From: Bordetella petrii
Lineage (GTDB): Bacteria; Pseudomonadota; Gammaproteobacteria; Burkholderiales; Burkholderiaceae_B
DNA length: 64,000 nucleotides
Direction: 5' to 3'
Assembly: GCA_017745595.1 (NCBI GenBank)
Contig: WMBV01000012.1
Coordinates: forward strand, 1-64,000
Below the pieces are notes generated by a model. The model was not told the origin of the DNA. It ran no database searches and worked only from the letters and a program-made list of their open reading frames with translations. Every line of letters begins with the position of its first letter. The stretch's first letter is position 1. The position numbers and the translations under genes are program-made. Positions 1 through 7,854 of this stretch are shown here, in pieces.

Positions 1-87
1 GGCAGGGACATGATCGGTTCCAGGCTGGGGGCGGGCGGCTATCCACTATAGTGCCCGGACCACACCCGCATCATTCCGGAGACGACC

Positions 88-924
88 ATGTCCGACTCAT
101 CGCTCGATCACTATGCGCAGTATCAAGCCCTGAAGCTGCGCCGCCATCCGCAGGGCATCCTGGAAATCATCATGGGCGCCCGCGGAGGCGTGCCGGGCAA
201 GCTGTCCACCGCCGACGAGCGGCTGCACCGCGAACTGGCCGATATCTGGCGCGACGTGGACACCGACCCGGATACGCGCGTGGTGGTGATCCGCGGCGAG
301 GGCAAAGGGTTTTCCGGAGGCGGCGACCTGGAACTGGTGCAGCAGATGGCCGACGATTTCCAGGTGCGCACCCGCGTCTGGCGCGAGGCGCGCGACCTGG
401 TCTACAACGTGATCAACTGCAACAAGCCCATCGTGTCGGCGATGCACGGCGCCGCCGTCGGGGCGGGGCTGGTGGCCGGGTTGCTGGCCGACGTGTCGAT
501 CGCCGCGCGCGATGCCCGCATCATCGACGGCCATACCCGCCTGGGCGTGGCGGCCGGCGACCATGCCGCCATTGTGTGGCCGCTGCTGTGCGGCATGGCC
601 AAGGCCAAGTATTACCTGCTGCTGTGCGAGACCGTCAGCGGCGAAGAAGCCGAGCGCATCGGGCTGGTGTCGCTTTGCGTGGACGAGGCCGAACTGATCG
701 CCAAGGCCTTTGAAGTGGCCGGCAGGCTGGCCAACGGATCGCAAACCGCCATCCGCTGGACCAAGTACGCGCTGAATAATTGGCTGCGCCTGGCCGGCCC
801 CACCTTCGATGCCTCGCTGGCCCTCGAATTCATGGGCTTTGCCGGCCCCGATGTGCGCGAAGGCATCCAGTCGCTGCGCGAGCGCCGCGCGCCGGATTTT
901 GGACCAGGCGGATCAGGTGTCTGA
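88..924 (+). CDS. Enoyl-CoA hydratase/isomerase (crotonase) family protein
   Basis: The 278-residue protein has the crotonase fold signature. The first oxyanion-hole segment (FSGGGDL, about 75-81) and the second (GAAVGAGL, about 121-128) are both present. At the place where hydratases carry their catalytic glutamates, the sequence reads [13 protein letters not shown] (about 148-160) and shows no obvious glutamate. It may therefore act on an unusual acyl-CoA or catalyse something other than simple hydration. A GGAG ribosome site lies 7 bases before the ATG. The stop codon TGA (922-924) lies inside a palindromic repeat, so the last residues (GSGV) are partly encoded by it. It is convergent with the second crotonase gene. 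Family assignment is secure; the substrate is unknown. Confidence 0.87.
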   Translation: MSDSSLDHYAQYQALKLRRHPQGILEIIMGARGGVPGKLSTADERLHRELADIWRDVDTDPDTRVVVIRGEGKGFSGGGDLELVQQMADDFQVRTRVWREARDLVYNVINCNKPIVSAMHGAAVGAGLVAGLLADVSIAARDARIIDGHTRLGVAAGDHAAIVWPLLCGMAKAKYYLLLCETVSGEEAERIGLVSLCVDEAELIAKAFEVAGRLANGSQTAIRWTKYALNNWLRLAGPTFDASLALEFMGFAGPDVREGIQSLRERRAPDFGPGGSGV

Positions 925-946
925 CTCCCGCAGGGTGTCAGACACC
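916..946 (+). repeat. 31-bp palindromic intergenic repeat, copy 1
   Basis: This is an interrupted palindrome, GGTGTCTGAC then TCCCGCAGGGT then GTCAGACACC. It overlaps the end of the crotonase gene at 88-924 and supplies its TGA stop. A second copy in the opposite orientation follows 26 bases later. Together they separate two convergent genes and could fold as a bidirectional terminator-like structure. Confidence 0.9.
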
Positions 947-972
947 GAAGGGGCACGAATTTCTCGATAGAC

Positions 973-1003
973 GGTGTCTGACACCCTGCGGGAGTCAGAC
1001 ACC
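973..1003 (-). repeat. 31-bp palindromic intergenic repeat, copy 2 (inverted)
   Basis: This is the same element as copy 1 in inverted orientation: GGTGTCTGAC, then ACCCTGCGGGA, then GTCAGACACC. A half copy ending in ATCAGACACC lies at 1040-1052, just before the stop codon of the next crotonase gene. The pair plus half copy resembles the clustered layout of REP/BIME-type elements. Confidence 0.9.
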
Positions 1004-1064
1004 TGCCCGAGAGATTCCTGGCGAAGGCCAGCCCGCCGCGGAATCAGACACCGCCGGCGGCCGA

Positions 1065-1817
1065 TTACTTTTTGTTCAGGAACCGCGCGAAGGCGTCTTG
1101 CGCTTCTTGCGTTTTCAAGCGGGCGCGGAATTGGGTGGCCTCGAAGTCGAGCGTCGCGTCGATGGCTACGCGATCGGCGCGCTTGAGCATGGCCTTGGTC
1201 AGGCGCAGCGCGTTGCGCGGCTGGGCGGCCAGGTCGGCCGCCGTGGCGCGGGCGGCGGCCAGGGCCTGGCCCGGATCGGTGACCGCGGTGGCCAGCCCCG
1301 CCTGCGCGGCCTCTTCGGCCCCGAATGCCTGGCCCTGCAGCAGCCATTGCGCCGCCTTGCGCGCGCCGGCCAGGCGCGGCAGCAGCAGGCTGGACGCGCC
1401 CTCGGGGCATAGGCCCAGCGCCACGAACGGAATGCGCAGGGTGGCGTCGCGGGCCGCATAGACGAAATCGCAGTGCTGCAGCAGCGTGACGCCGATGCCG
1501 ATGGCATAGCCTTCCACCGCCGCGATCACCGGCAGGTCGGTGGCGGTCAGGGCGCGCAGGAAGGTCATGCCGGCGCTGTCGCCGTCGGGCCGGTCGGCCT
1601 GGAAGTCGCGCAGGTCGTTGCCCGCCGTAAAGTGCGCGCCGGCGCCGGTAAGAATCACCGCCGACAGGCCGGCGTCGTCGGTGGCCGCGCGCAACTGCGC
1701 GGCCAGTGCGTGGTACGTGGCGATGTCGAGCGCATTGCGCCGTTCGGGGCGGTTGATGGTCAGTGTCAGGATGCCGCCGTCGCGTTCGGCCAGCAGGCTG
1801 TCGGGCAGCGGGCTCAT
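1065..1817 (-). CDS. Crotonase family protein, enoyl-CoA isomerase (ECI2)-like
   Basis: The 250-residue crotonase has oxyanion-hole segments AGNDL (about 65-69) and YAIGIGV (about 104-110). A PEG motif within GLCPEGASS (about 135-143) places a single glutamate as in delta3,delta2-enoyl-CoA isomerases of the ECI2 type, rather than the two-glutamate hydratase arrangement. The C-terminal part (LAAQPRNALRLTKAML) is also ECI2-like. The start codon overlaps the stop of the nitronate monooxygenase gene upstream (ATGA), so the two are probably translated together. Isomerase rather than hydratase activity is inference from the motif. Confidence 0.85.
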   Translation of the reverse strand: MSPLPDSLLAERDGGILTLTINRPERRNALDIATYHALAAQLRAATDDAGLSAVILTGAGAHFTAGNDLRDFQADRPDGDSAGMTFLRALTATDLPVIAAVEGYAIGIGVTLLQHCDFVYAARDATLRIPFVALGLCPEGASSLLLPRLAGARKAAQWLLQGQAFGAEEAAQAGLATAVTDPGQALAAARATAADLAAQPRNALRLTKAMLKRADRVAIDATLDFEATQFRARLKTQEAQDAFARFLNKK

Positions 1818-2806
1818 GCGAACACCTTGCCGGCCAGCCGGCCCTGCGCCTGGGCGTATTCGCGGCGCAGCGCGGCAACGATGTCGGCCGCCGGCAGCAC
1901 ACTGTGGATGCCGCCCACGCCCTGGCCGGCGCCCCAGATGTCTTTCCAGGGCTTCACGCGGGTCGTGCCGAAATTCGACGCGGCGGCGTCCGCCGCCGGG
2001 AGGTTGGCCGGGTCAAGGCCGGCCGCGGCGATGCTGGCCTTCAGGTAATTGCCCGGAATGCCGGTGAAGAACGGCGTATACAGGATATCGGACGCGCTGG
2101 CGTCGACGATGGCCTGTTTGTAGCCATCGGCGGCATTGGCCTCGGCGCTGGCGATGAAGCGCGTGCCCATGTAGGCGAAATCGGCGCCCATGGCCAGGGC
2201 CGCCAGAATGCCCGAGCCCGACGTGATGGCGCCCGACAGAATGACCGGGCCGTCGTACAGGCGCCGCACTTCGGACAGCAGCGCGAACGGGCTCAGCGTG
2301 CCGGCATGGCCGCCGGCCCCCGCGCACACCAGGATCAGGCCGTCGACGCCCGCTTCCAGCGCTTTTTCGGCGTGCCGTACCGTGGTCACGTCGTGAAAGA
2401 CCTTGCCGCCCCAGGCGTGGATGCCGGCCACCAGGTCGCCCGGCGCCCGCAGGCTGGTAATGATGAACGGCACGCGGTGCTTGCCGCAGACCGCCAGGTC
2501 TTGCTCCAGCCGGTCGTTCGACTGGTGGATGATCTGGTTCACGGCGAAAGGCGCCACCACGGCCGCGGGGTCGGCCTGCCGGCGGGCCGCCAGGCTTTCC
2601 TGCACTTCGGACAGCCATTCGTCCAGCAGGGACTGGGGGCGGGCGTTCAGGGCGGGAAACGAGCCCATGACGCCGCTGGCGCATTGTTCCACCACCAGCT
2701 TGGGGTTGGACACGATGAACATGGGCGAACAAATGACCGGTAGCGTCATTTGCGCATAAAGCTGATTGACCAGGGCGTGGGGCTGGGTAACGTCGCGTGC
2801 GTTCAT
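1814..2806 (-). CDS. Nitronate monooxygenase (2-nitropropane dioxygenase) family flavoprotein
   Basis: The 330-residue protein has the FMN-dependent TIM-barrel features of this family: the N-terminal LPVICSPMF segment, AGGHAGT (about 164-170) with the conserved histidine, and the phosphate-binding GTRF (about 214-217). Family members oxidise alkyl nitronates such as propionate 3-nitronate. Many homologues next to acyl-CoA genes have unknown substrates. It is first in a two-gene operon with the ECI2-like crotonase and is divergent from a TetR gene. The shared upstream region contains a palindrome suited to a TetR operator. Confidence 0.85.
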   Translation of the reverse strand: MNARDVTQPHALVNQLYAQMTLPVICSPMFIVSNPKLVVEQCASGVMGSFPALNARPQSLLDEWLSEVQESLAARRQADPAAVVAPFAVNQIIHQSNDRLEQDLAVCGKHRVPFIITSLRAPGDLVAGIHAWGGKVFHDVTTVRHAEKALEAGVDGLILVCAGAGGHAGTLSPFALLSEVRRLYDGPVILSGAITSGSGILAALAMGADFAYMGTRFIASAEANAADGYKQAIVDASASDILYTPFFTGIPGNYLKASIAAAGLDPANLPAADAAASNFGTTRVKPWKDIWGAGQGVGGIHSVLPAADIVAALRREYAQAQGRLAGKVFA

Positions 2807-2854
2807 GAAATGGCGGAAAGTTGAAAGTGGAGGAAGGGCGTGCGTATAATTACC

Positions 2855-2870
2855 TACCGGATGACCGGTA
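2855..2870. promoter_or_regulatory. Candidate TetR operator between divergent genes
   Basis: TACCGG-ATGA-CCGGTA is a perfect 6-bp inverted repeat in the otherwise AT-rich gap between the nitronate monooxygenase gene and the TetR gene. Adjacent sequences such as GTATAAT and TTAATTA look promoter-like. Position and symmetry fit autoregulation by the neighbouring TetR protein, but binding is inference. Confidence 0.5.
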
Positions 2871-2896
2871 ATTAATTACACCTCATTTAACGGCAT

Positions 2897-2930
2897 GCGC
2901 CGCCGGCCTGTCAATGCAGGCCGGCGGCGC
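2897..2930 (+). other. Perfect 14-bp GC hairpin at the start of the TetR gene
   Basis: GCGCCGCCGGCCTG (2897-2910) and CAGGCCGGCGGCGC (2917-2930) are exact reverse complements separated by the 6-base loop TCAATG. The loop contains an ATG in frame with the TetR gene. No T-run follows. Such a stem would be very stable in RNA and should hinder initiation at that ATG, which favours the downstream ATG at 2947. Confidence 0.75.
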
Positions 2931-2946
2931 GGCCGCAGCCCTTTCC

Positions 2947-3600
2947 ATGCCCGATCGCCCCGTTCCCGCCAAGCGGCCCCGCGCCGGCCGCCCCCCCACG
3001 CTGGCCGCGCCCCGTGAACGCATCCTGGAAGAAGCGGCGCGCCTGTTCGCCCGCTGCGGCTACGAAAGCAGTTCGGTGGCCGACCTGGCCGCGGCCATCG
3101 GCGTGTCCAAGGCCGCCATCTATCACTACTACCCCACCAAGCAAGACATCTACGACGCCATCATCCTGGAAGTGCTGCGCGGCATGACGGCGGCCGTGTC
3201 GCAGGCGGTGGCGCGGGCGCCCGCCGCGCACGAGCAATTGCGCCAGTTCATGCTGGCCCATGCCCGCTACTTCGAAGAGCACCACGCGCAGTTCGTCACG
3301 ATGCTGGTGGGTTATTCCGGCATGGCCATCACCGAGCGCGCGGACGCCGCCAGCCTGCGCGACGGCTACGAGCGGCGGCTGCGCGACATTCTGGCCGGCG
3401 GCATAGCCCGCGGCGAATTCCGCGCGCTGGACGTGGCCGCCACGGGGCGCGCGGTGTTGTCGATGCTGAACTGGATGGCGCGCTGGTACCAGCCCGGCGG
3501 CGCCCAGACCGCCGAAACCATCGCGGCCGGTTATTTCGACCTGCTGGCCGGCGGCCTGGTCGCCCCGGGGCAGGCCGCGGCGCCCCCGCGGGCCGAATAG
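2947..3600 (+). CDS. TetR/AcrR family transcriptional regulator
   Basis: The protein has an N-terminal helix-turn-helix (ERILEEAARLFARCGYES, then VADLAAAIGVSKAAIYHYYPTK), the classic TetR signature, followed by an alpha-helical ligand domain. It is 217 residues from the ATG at 2947. An in-frame ATG at 2914 lies in the loop of a perfect 14-bp hairpin and has no ribosome site, so I prefer 2947, although neither start has a strong Shine-Dalgarno. It is divergent from the nitronate monooxygenase operon and just upstream of the acyl-CoA dehydrogenase gene. It probably senses an acyl-CoA or its precursor and represses one or both units; that role is inferred from context. Confidence 0.85.
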   Translation: MPDRPVPAKRPRAGRPPTLAAPRERILEEAARLFARCGYESSSVADLAAAIGVSKAAIYHYYPTKQDIYDAIILEVLRGMTAAVSQAVARAPAAHEQLRQFMLAHARYFEEHHAQFVTMLVGYSGMAITERADAASLRDGYERRLRDILAGGIARGEFRALDVAATGRAVLSMLNWMARWYQPGGAQTAETIAAGYFDLLAGGLVAPGQAAAPPRAE

Positions 3601-3645
3601 CCCGGCGCCGTTGCATTCCATTCCTTTTGTTCTACAGGTTCCATC

Positions 3646-4794
3646 ATGGCCCTCGATACTGAAACCCTGAATCTGCTGCTGGACGCGGTACGCCGCTTCG
3701 TCACCGAACGCCTGGTACCCGCCGAAGACGCGCTGGCCCATACCGGCGAAATCCCGCCGGACATCGTGTCCGAAATGCGCGAACTGGGATTGTTCGGGCT
3801 GTCGATCTCGCCCGACTACGGCGGCCTGGGGCTGAACATGGAAGAAGAGGTGCGGGTCGTGTTCGAACTGGGCCGGACCTCACCGGCCTTCCGTTCGCTG
3901 GCGGGCACCAACATCGGCATCGGCTCGCAGGCCATCGTGCTGGCGGGCACCGATGCGCAGCGCAGCCACTATCTGCCGAAACTGGCCAGCGGCGAGCTGA
4001 TCGGTTCGTTCGCCCTGACCGAGCCCGATGCGGGCTCGGACGCGATGTCGCTGCGTACCAGCGCGGTGCGCGACGGCGACCACTATGTGCTCAACGGCAC
4101 CAAGCGGTTCATCACCAACGCGCCGCTGGCGGGCCTGTTCTCGGTCATGGCGCGCACCGCGCCCGAACGCAAGGCCGGTTCGATTTCGTGCTTCCTGGTC
4201 GAAGCCGGCACGCCGGGCCTGACCCTGGGCAAGCCCGACAAGAAAATGGGCCAGGCGGGCGCGCTGACCTGCGACGTGGTGTTCGACAACTGCCGCGTGC
4301 CCGCCTCGGCGCTGCTGGGCGGCGAAGAAGGCAACGGCTTCCGTACGTCGATGCGCGTGCTGGACAAGGGCCGGCTGCATATTTCGGCGCTGTGCGTGGG
4401 CATCGCCGAACGGCTGATCCGCGATGCCGTGAAGTACGCTACGGAACGCAAGCAGTTCGGCCAGCCCATCGCCGAATTCCAGCTGATCCAGGCCATGATC
4501 GCCGACAGTCAGGCCGAGCTGTATGCCGCGCGCTCGATGGTGCTGGATGCCGCCGGCAAGCGCGACCGCGGCGAGAACACGACGCTCGAGGCGGCCTGCT
4601 GCAAGCTGTACGCCACCGAAATGGTGGGGCGCGTGGCCGACCGCGCGGTGCAGATCCACGGCGGCGCGGGGTACATATCCGAATACGCGGTGGAACGCTT
4701 CTATCGCGACGTGCGCCTGTTCCGCATCTTCGAGGGCACCTCGCAGATCCAGCAGCTGGTGATCGCCCGCGAAACCATCAAGGCCTATTCTTAA
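3646..4794 (+). CDS. Acyl-CoA dehydrogenase
   Basis: The 382-residue FAD enzyme introduces the alpha,beta double bond into an acyl-CoA. The first family signature is ALTEPDAGSD (about 123-132). The C-terminal FEGTSQIQQ places the catalytic glutamate near residue 363, as in short- and medium-chain enzymes. RKQFGQPIAEFQ is the usual substrate-side helix. It follows the TetR gene by 45 bases and precedes the CoA-transferase and 3-hydroxyacyl-CoA dehydrogenase genes in the same direction, so it probably feeds the same degradative route. Chain length or branching preference cannot be told. Confidence 0.92.
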   Translation: MALDTETLNLLLDAVRRFVTERLVPAEDALAHTGEIPPDIVSEMRELGLFGLSISPDYGGLGLNMEEEVRVVFELGRTSPAFRSLAGTNIGIGSQAIVLAGTDAQRSHYLPKLASGELIGSFALTEPDAGSDAMSLRTSAVRDGDHYVLNGTKRFITNAPLAGLFSVMARTAPERKAGSISCFLVEAGTPGLTLGKPDKKMGQAGALTCDVVFDNCRVPASALLGGEEGNGFRTSMRVLDKGRLHISALCVGIAERLIRDAVKYATERKQFGQPIAEFQLIQAMIADSQAELYAARSMVLDAAGKRDRGENTTLEAACCKLYATEMVGRVADRAVQIHGGAGYISEYAVERFYRDVRLFRIFEGTSQIQQLVIARETIKAYS

Positions 4795-4807
4795 CTTAAG
4801 GGCGCAG

Positions 4808-4834
4808 GCGCGTCGCGCGTTGTGCGCGACGCGC
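4808..4834 (+). other. Perfect 11-bp hairpin between acyl-CoA dehydrogenase and CoA-transferase genes
   Basis: GCGCGTCGCGC and GCGCGACGCGC flank the 5-base loop GTTGT. No T-run follows, so this is not a classical intrinsic terminator. It may stabilise or attenuate transcript between the two genes. Confidence 0.5.
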
Positions 4835-4927
4835 ACAACATCGTTCGGAAAACGGAATACGCCATTGCCGCGCCTGGGGCTAATATCCAGAGTTCCCTGT
4901 CGCCACCGCATTCAATCACTGCCTACT

Positions 4928-6157
4928 ATGTCGCAACGACCCGCTCCCCTGACCGGCATTCGCGTGCTGGACCTGACCCGCGTGCTGGCCGGCCCCTGGT
5001 GCACCCAGAACCTGGCCGACCTGGGCGCCGAAGTCATCAAGATCGAACGTCCCGGCGCGGGCGATGACACGCGCGCCTGGGGGCCCCCCTACCTGAAAGA
5101 CGCGGCCGGCGTCGATACCACCGAAGCCGCCTACTATCTCAGCGCCAACCGCAACAAGTATTCGGTGGCGCTCGACATTGCCTCGCCGCGCGGCGCCGAG
5201 CTGGTGCGCGAACTCGCGCGCCAGAGCGACATCCTGGTGGAAAACTTCAAAGTGGGCGGGCTGCGCAAGTACGGCCTGGACTACGACAGCCTGAAGGCCG
5301 ATAACCCCGGCCTGATCTACTGTTCGATCACCGGCTTCGGCCAGACCGGTCCGTACGCCAGCCGCCCCGGCTACGATTTCATGATCCAGGGCATGGGCGG
5401 CCTGATGAGCATTACCGGCGAACGCGACGACCTGCCCGGCGGCGGCCCGCAAAAGGCGGGCGTGGCCGTGGCCGACCTGATGACCGGCATGTACTCCACG
5501 GTGGGCATCCTGGCGGCCCTGCACGAGCGCGGCCGCAGCGGCCTGGGCCAGCACATCGACATGGCGCTGCTCGACTGCCAGGTGGCCATGTTGGCCAACC
5601 AGAACCTCAACTACATGACCTCGGGCCAGGCGCCGCGCCGCGCCGGCAACGCGCACCAGAACCTGGTGCCGTACCAGGTGTTCGCCGCCAGCGACGGCCA
5701 CCTGATCGTCGCCGTGGGCAACGACAGCCAATTCCGCAATTACTGCCGCGTCATCGGCCTGCCCGAATTGTCCGACGACCCGCGTTTCGCCACCAATCCG
5801 CGGCGCGTACAGAACCGCGACGCGCTCGTGCCCCTGCTGGCCGAGCGCATGGAAACCGGCGAGCGCGATTATTGGCTGGCCGAGCTCGAGGCGGCCGGCG
5901 TGCCGGCGGGCCCCATCAATACACTGGATCAGGTCTACCAAGACCCGCAGGTGCAGGCGCGCGAAATGCGGCGCGAATTGCCGCATCCCACGGCCGGCAC
6001 GGTGCCGGTCGCGGCCAGCCCGCTGAAGTTGTCGGGCAGCCCCGTGCAGTATCGCCGCCCGGCGCCCCTGCTGGGCGAACACACGCGGCAAGTGCTGGCC
6101 GAGCGGCTGGGCCTGTCGGACGAAGAAATCCAGGCGCTGGCGCAGCCGCGCGGGTAG
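4928..6157 (+). CDS. CaiB/BaiF family (class III) CoA-transferase
   Basis: The 409-residue protein moves CoA between carboxylic acids. The N-terminal GIRVLDLTRVLAGPW and GAEVIKIERPG motifs and the mid-region ITGFGQTGPYA are family hallmarks. The catalytic aspartate sits in VAVADLMTG (Asp about 183). I place the start at the ATG in the context CTACTATG because the homologous N-terminus begins MSQRPAPLTGIRV. It probably activates the acid later oxidised by the dehydrogenases on either side. Downstream it is separated from the hydroxyacyl-CoA dehydrogenase gene by three palindromic repeats. The acid substrate is unknown. Confidence 0.9.
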   Translation: MSQRPAPLTGIRVLDLTRVLAGPWCTQNLADLGAEVIKIERPGAGDDTRAWGPPYLKDAAGVDTTEAAYYLSANRNKYSVALDIASPRGAELVRELARQSDILVENFKVGGLRKYGLDYDSLKADNPGLIYCSITGFGQTGPYASRPGYDFMIQGMGGLMSITGERDDLPGGGPQKAGVAVADLMTGMYSTVGILAALHERGRSGLGQHIDMALLDCQVAMLANQNLNYMTSGQAPRRAGNAHQNLVPYQVFAASDGHLIVAVGNDSQFRNYCRVIGLPELSDDPRFATNPRRVQNRDALVPLLAERMETGERDYWLAELEAAGVPAGPINTLDQVYQDPQVQAREMRRELPHPTAGTVPVAASPLKLSGSPVQYRRPAPLLGEHTRQVLAERLGLSDEEIQALAQPRG

Positions 6158-6167
6158 GCAATTGCCA

Positions 6168-6198
6168 GGTGTCTGACTCCCGCAGGGTGTCAGACACC
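6168..6198 (+). repeat. 31-bp palindromic repeat, copy 3
   Basis: GGTGTCTGAC...GTCAGACACC in the same orientation as copy 1. It starts 10 bases after the CoA-transferase stop codon and is the first of three copies in a row. Confidence 0.9.
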
Positions 6199-6227
6199 GA
6201 CGCACAGCAACAGCGCCGCAACACCGC

Positions 6228-6258
6228 GGTGTCCGACACCCTGCGGGAGTCAGACACC
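6228..6258 (-). repeat. 31-bp palindromic repeat, copy 4 (inverted)
   Basis: GGTGTCCGAC...GTCAGACACC in inverted orientation relative to copy 3, with one change in the left arm. It is separated from copy 3 by 29 bases. Confidence 0.9.
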
Positions 6259-6274
6259 TGGCACGAAACATTGC

Positions 6275-6305
6275 GGTGTCCGACATCCTTCGGGAATCGG
6301 ACACC
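6275..6305 (-). repeat. 31-bp palindromic repeat, copy 5 (compensated variant)
   Basis: GGTGTCCGAC...ATCGGACACC. Both arms changed together (CTGAC to CCGAC, GTCAG to TCGG), so the stem is kept. This suggests that the structure, not only the sequence, is maintained. It ends 25 bases before the hydroxyacyl-CoA dehydrogenase start, inside that gene's leader. Confidence 0.87.
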
Positions 6306-6330
6306 TGGCTAGGAACAAGGAGCACATTCG

Positions 6331-7854
6331 ATGACAGACATCCAGACGATCGCCGTGGTGGGCGCGGGCGCCATGGGGCGCGGCATTGCGCAGATCGCCG
6401 CGCAGGCGGGCGTGCAGGTGCGCCTGTACGACACCAGCGCCGACGCCATCGCATCGGCGCGCGAATCGCTGCGCCAGCTGTGGGACAAGCTGGCCCAGAA
6501 AGGCAAGCTGACTGCCGCCGACGCCGAAGCGGCATTGGCGCGCGTGCAGCCCGCCGCCACGCTGCAAGAGCTGGCCGATTGCCAGCTGGTGGTCGAGGCC
6601 ATCGTCGAGCGGCTGGACGTCAAGCGCGAACTCTTCGCCAAGCTCGAAGCCATCGTCGGCCCCGACTGCATCCTGGCCTCGAATACCTCGTCGCTGTCGA
6701 TCACCGCCATCGCGGCGGCCTGCCAGCGTCCGCAGCGGGTTGCCGGTTTCCACTTCTTCAACCCAGTGGCGTTGATGAAAGTCGTCGAGGTCATCGACGG
6801 CCTGCGCACCGACCCGGCCGCCGGCGATGCGCTGGCCGCGCTGGCGCGCCGCATGGGGCACACGCCCGTGCGCGCCAAAGACATGCCCGGCTTCATCGTC
6901 AACCACGCCGGCCGCGGCATGAACATCGAAGGCCTGCGGGTGGCCCAGGAAGCAGTCGCCCCGTTCGCGCAGATCGACGCCATCATGCGCGAGCAGGCCG
7001 GCTTTCGCATGGGCCCGTTCGAACTCATGGACCTGACCGCGCTCGATGTTTCGCACCCGGTCATGGAATCGATCTACCGGCAGTTTTTCGACGAACCGCG
7101 CTTCCGTCCTTCGCCCATCACCACCGTGCGCCTGGCCGGCGGCCTGATCGGCCGCAAGGCCGGCGCAGGCTTCTATGCCTACGCCGATGGCCAGAAACAG
7201 GTGCCGGCCGAGCCAGCGGTGCCCGCGGCCCGGGCCGGCCTGCAGGTGTGGATCAGCCCCGCCCATCCCGACGGCCACGCGCGCGCGCGGGCGCTGCTGC
7301 AAGCGCTGGGCGCCAATATCGCCGATGCCGCGCAGCCGCCCGCGCAGGCACTGCTGGTGGTTACCCCGTACGGCGAAGACGTATCTACCTGCGCCAGCGT
7401 ACAGGGCCTGGATGCCGCGCGCACGGTCGGCCTGGATACCCTGCATGGCCTGGAAGCCGGCAAGCGGCGCACGCTGATGCTGTCGCCGGCCACGCAGGCC
7501 CCCTGGCGCGATGCCGCCCACGCCCTGCTGGCGGGCGACGGCGCGCCGGTCAGCGTCATCCAGGATTCCCCGGGCTTCGTCGCGCAACGCATCGTGGCCG
7601 CCATCGTCAACGTGGCTTGCGACATCGCGCAGCAGGGTATTGCCACGCCGTCCGACATCGACCGCGCCGTGACCCTGGGCCTGGGGTATCCCGCCGGCCC
7701 GCTGGCCATGGGCGATGCCCTGGGCGGCGCGCGCATCCTGGAAATCCTGCGCAATCTGCAGCGCGTGACCGGCGACATGCGCTACCGGCCCAGCCTGTGG
7801 CTGCAGCGCCGGGTGCAGCTGGGCCTGTCGCTGCTGGCCCAGCCGGCGGCCTAG
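6331..7854 (+). CDS. 3-hydroxyacyl-CoA dehydrogenase (PaaH/FadB-like, 507 aa)
   Basis: The protein oxidises a 3-hydroxyacyl-CoA to the 3-ketoacyl-CoA with NAD. The N-terminal Rossmann motif is VVGAGAMGRGIAQ (about 9-21). The catalytic His-Glu pair is in GFHFFNPVALMKVVEV (His about 141, Glu about 153). Two C-terminal 3HCDH domains follow, the second with SPGFVAQRIVAAIVN, giving the length typical of the phenylacetate-pathway type (PaaH). Context fits general beta-oxidation with the neighbouring dehydrogenase and CoA-transferase. The stop codon overlaps that of the convergent LysR gene within one CTAG. Confidence 0.9.
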   Translation: MTDIQTIAVVGAGAMGRGIAQIAAQAGVQVRLYDTSADAIASARESLRQLWDKLAQKGKLTAADAEAALARVQPAATLQELADCQLVVEAIVERLDVKRELFAKLEAIVGPDCILASNTSSLSITAIAAACQRPQRVAGFHFFNPVALMKVVEVIDGLRTDPAAGDALAALARRMGHTPVRAKDMPGFIVNHAGRGMNIEGLRVAQEAVAPFAQIDAIMREQAGFRMGPFELMDLTALDVSHPVMESIYRQFFDEPRFRPSPITTVRLAGGLIGRKAGAGFYAYADGQKQVPAEPAVPAARAGLQVWISPAHPDGHARARALLQALGANIADAAQPPAQALLVVTPYGEDVSTCASVQGLDAARTVGLDTLHGLEAGKRRTLMLSPATQAPWRDAAHALLAGDGAPVSVIQDSPGFVAQRIVAAIVNVACDIAQQGIATPSDIDRAVTLGLGYPAGPLAMGDALGGARILEILRNLQRVTGDMRYRPSLWLQRRVQLGLSLLAQPAA

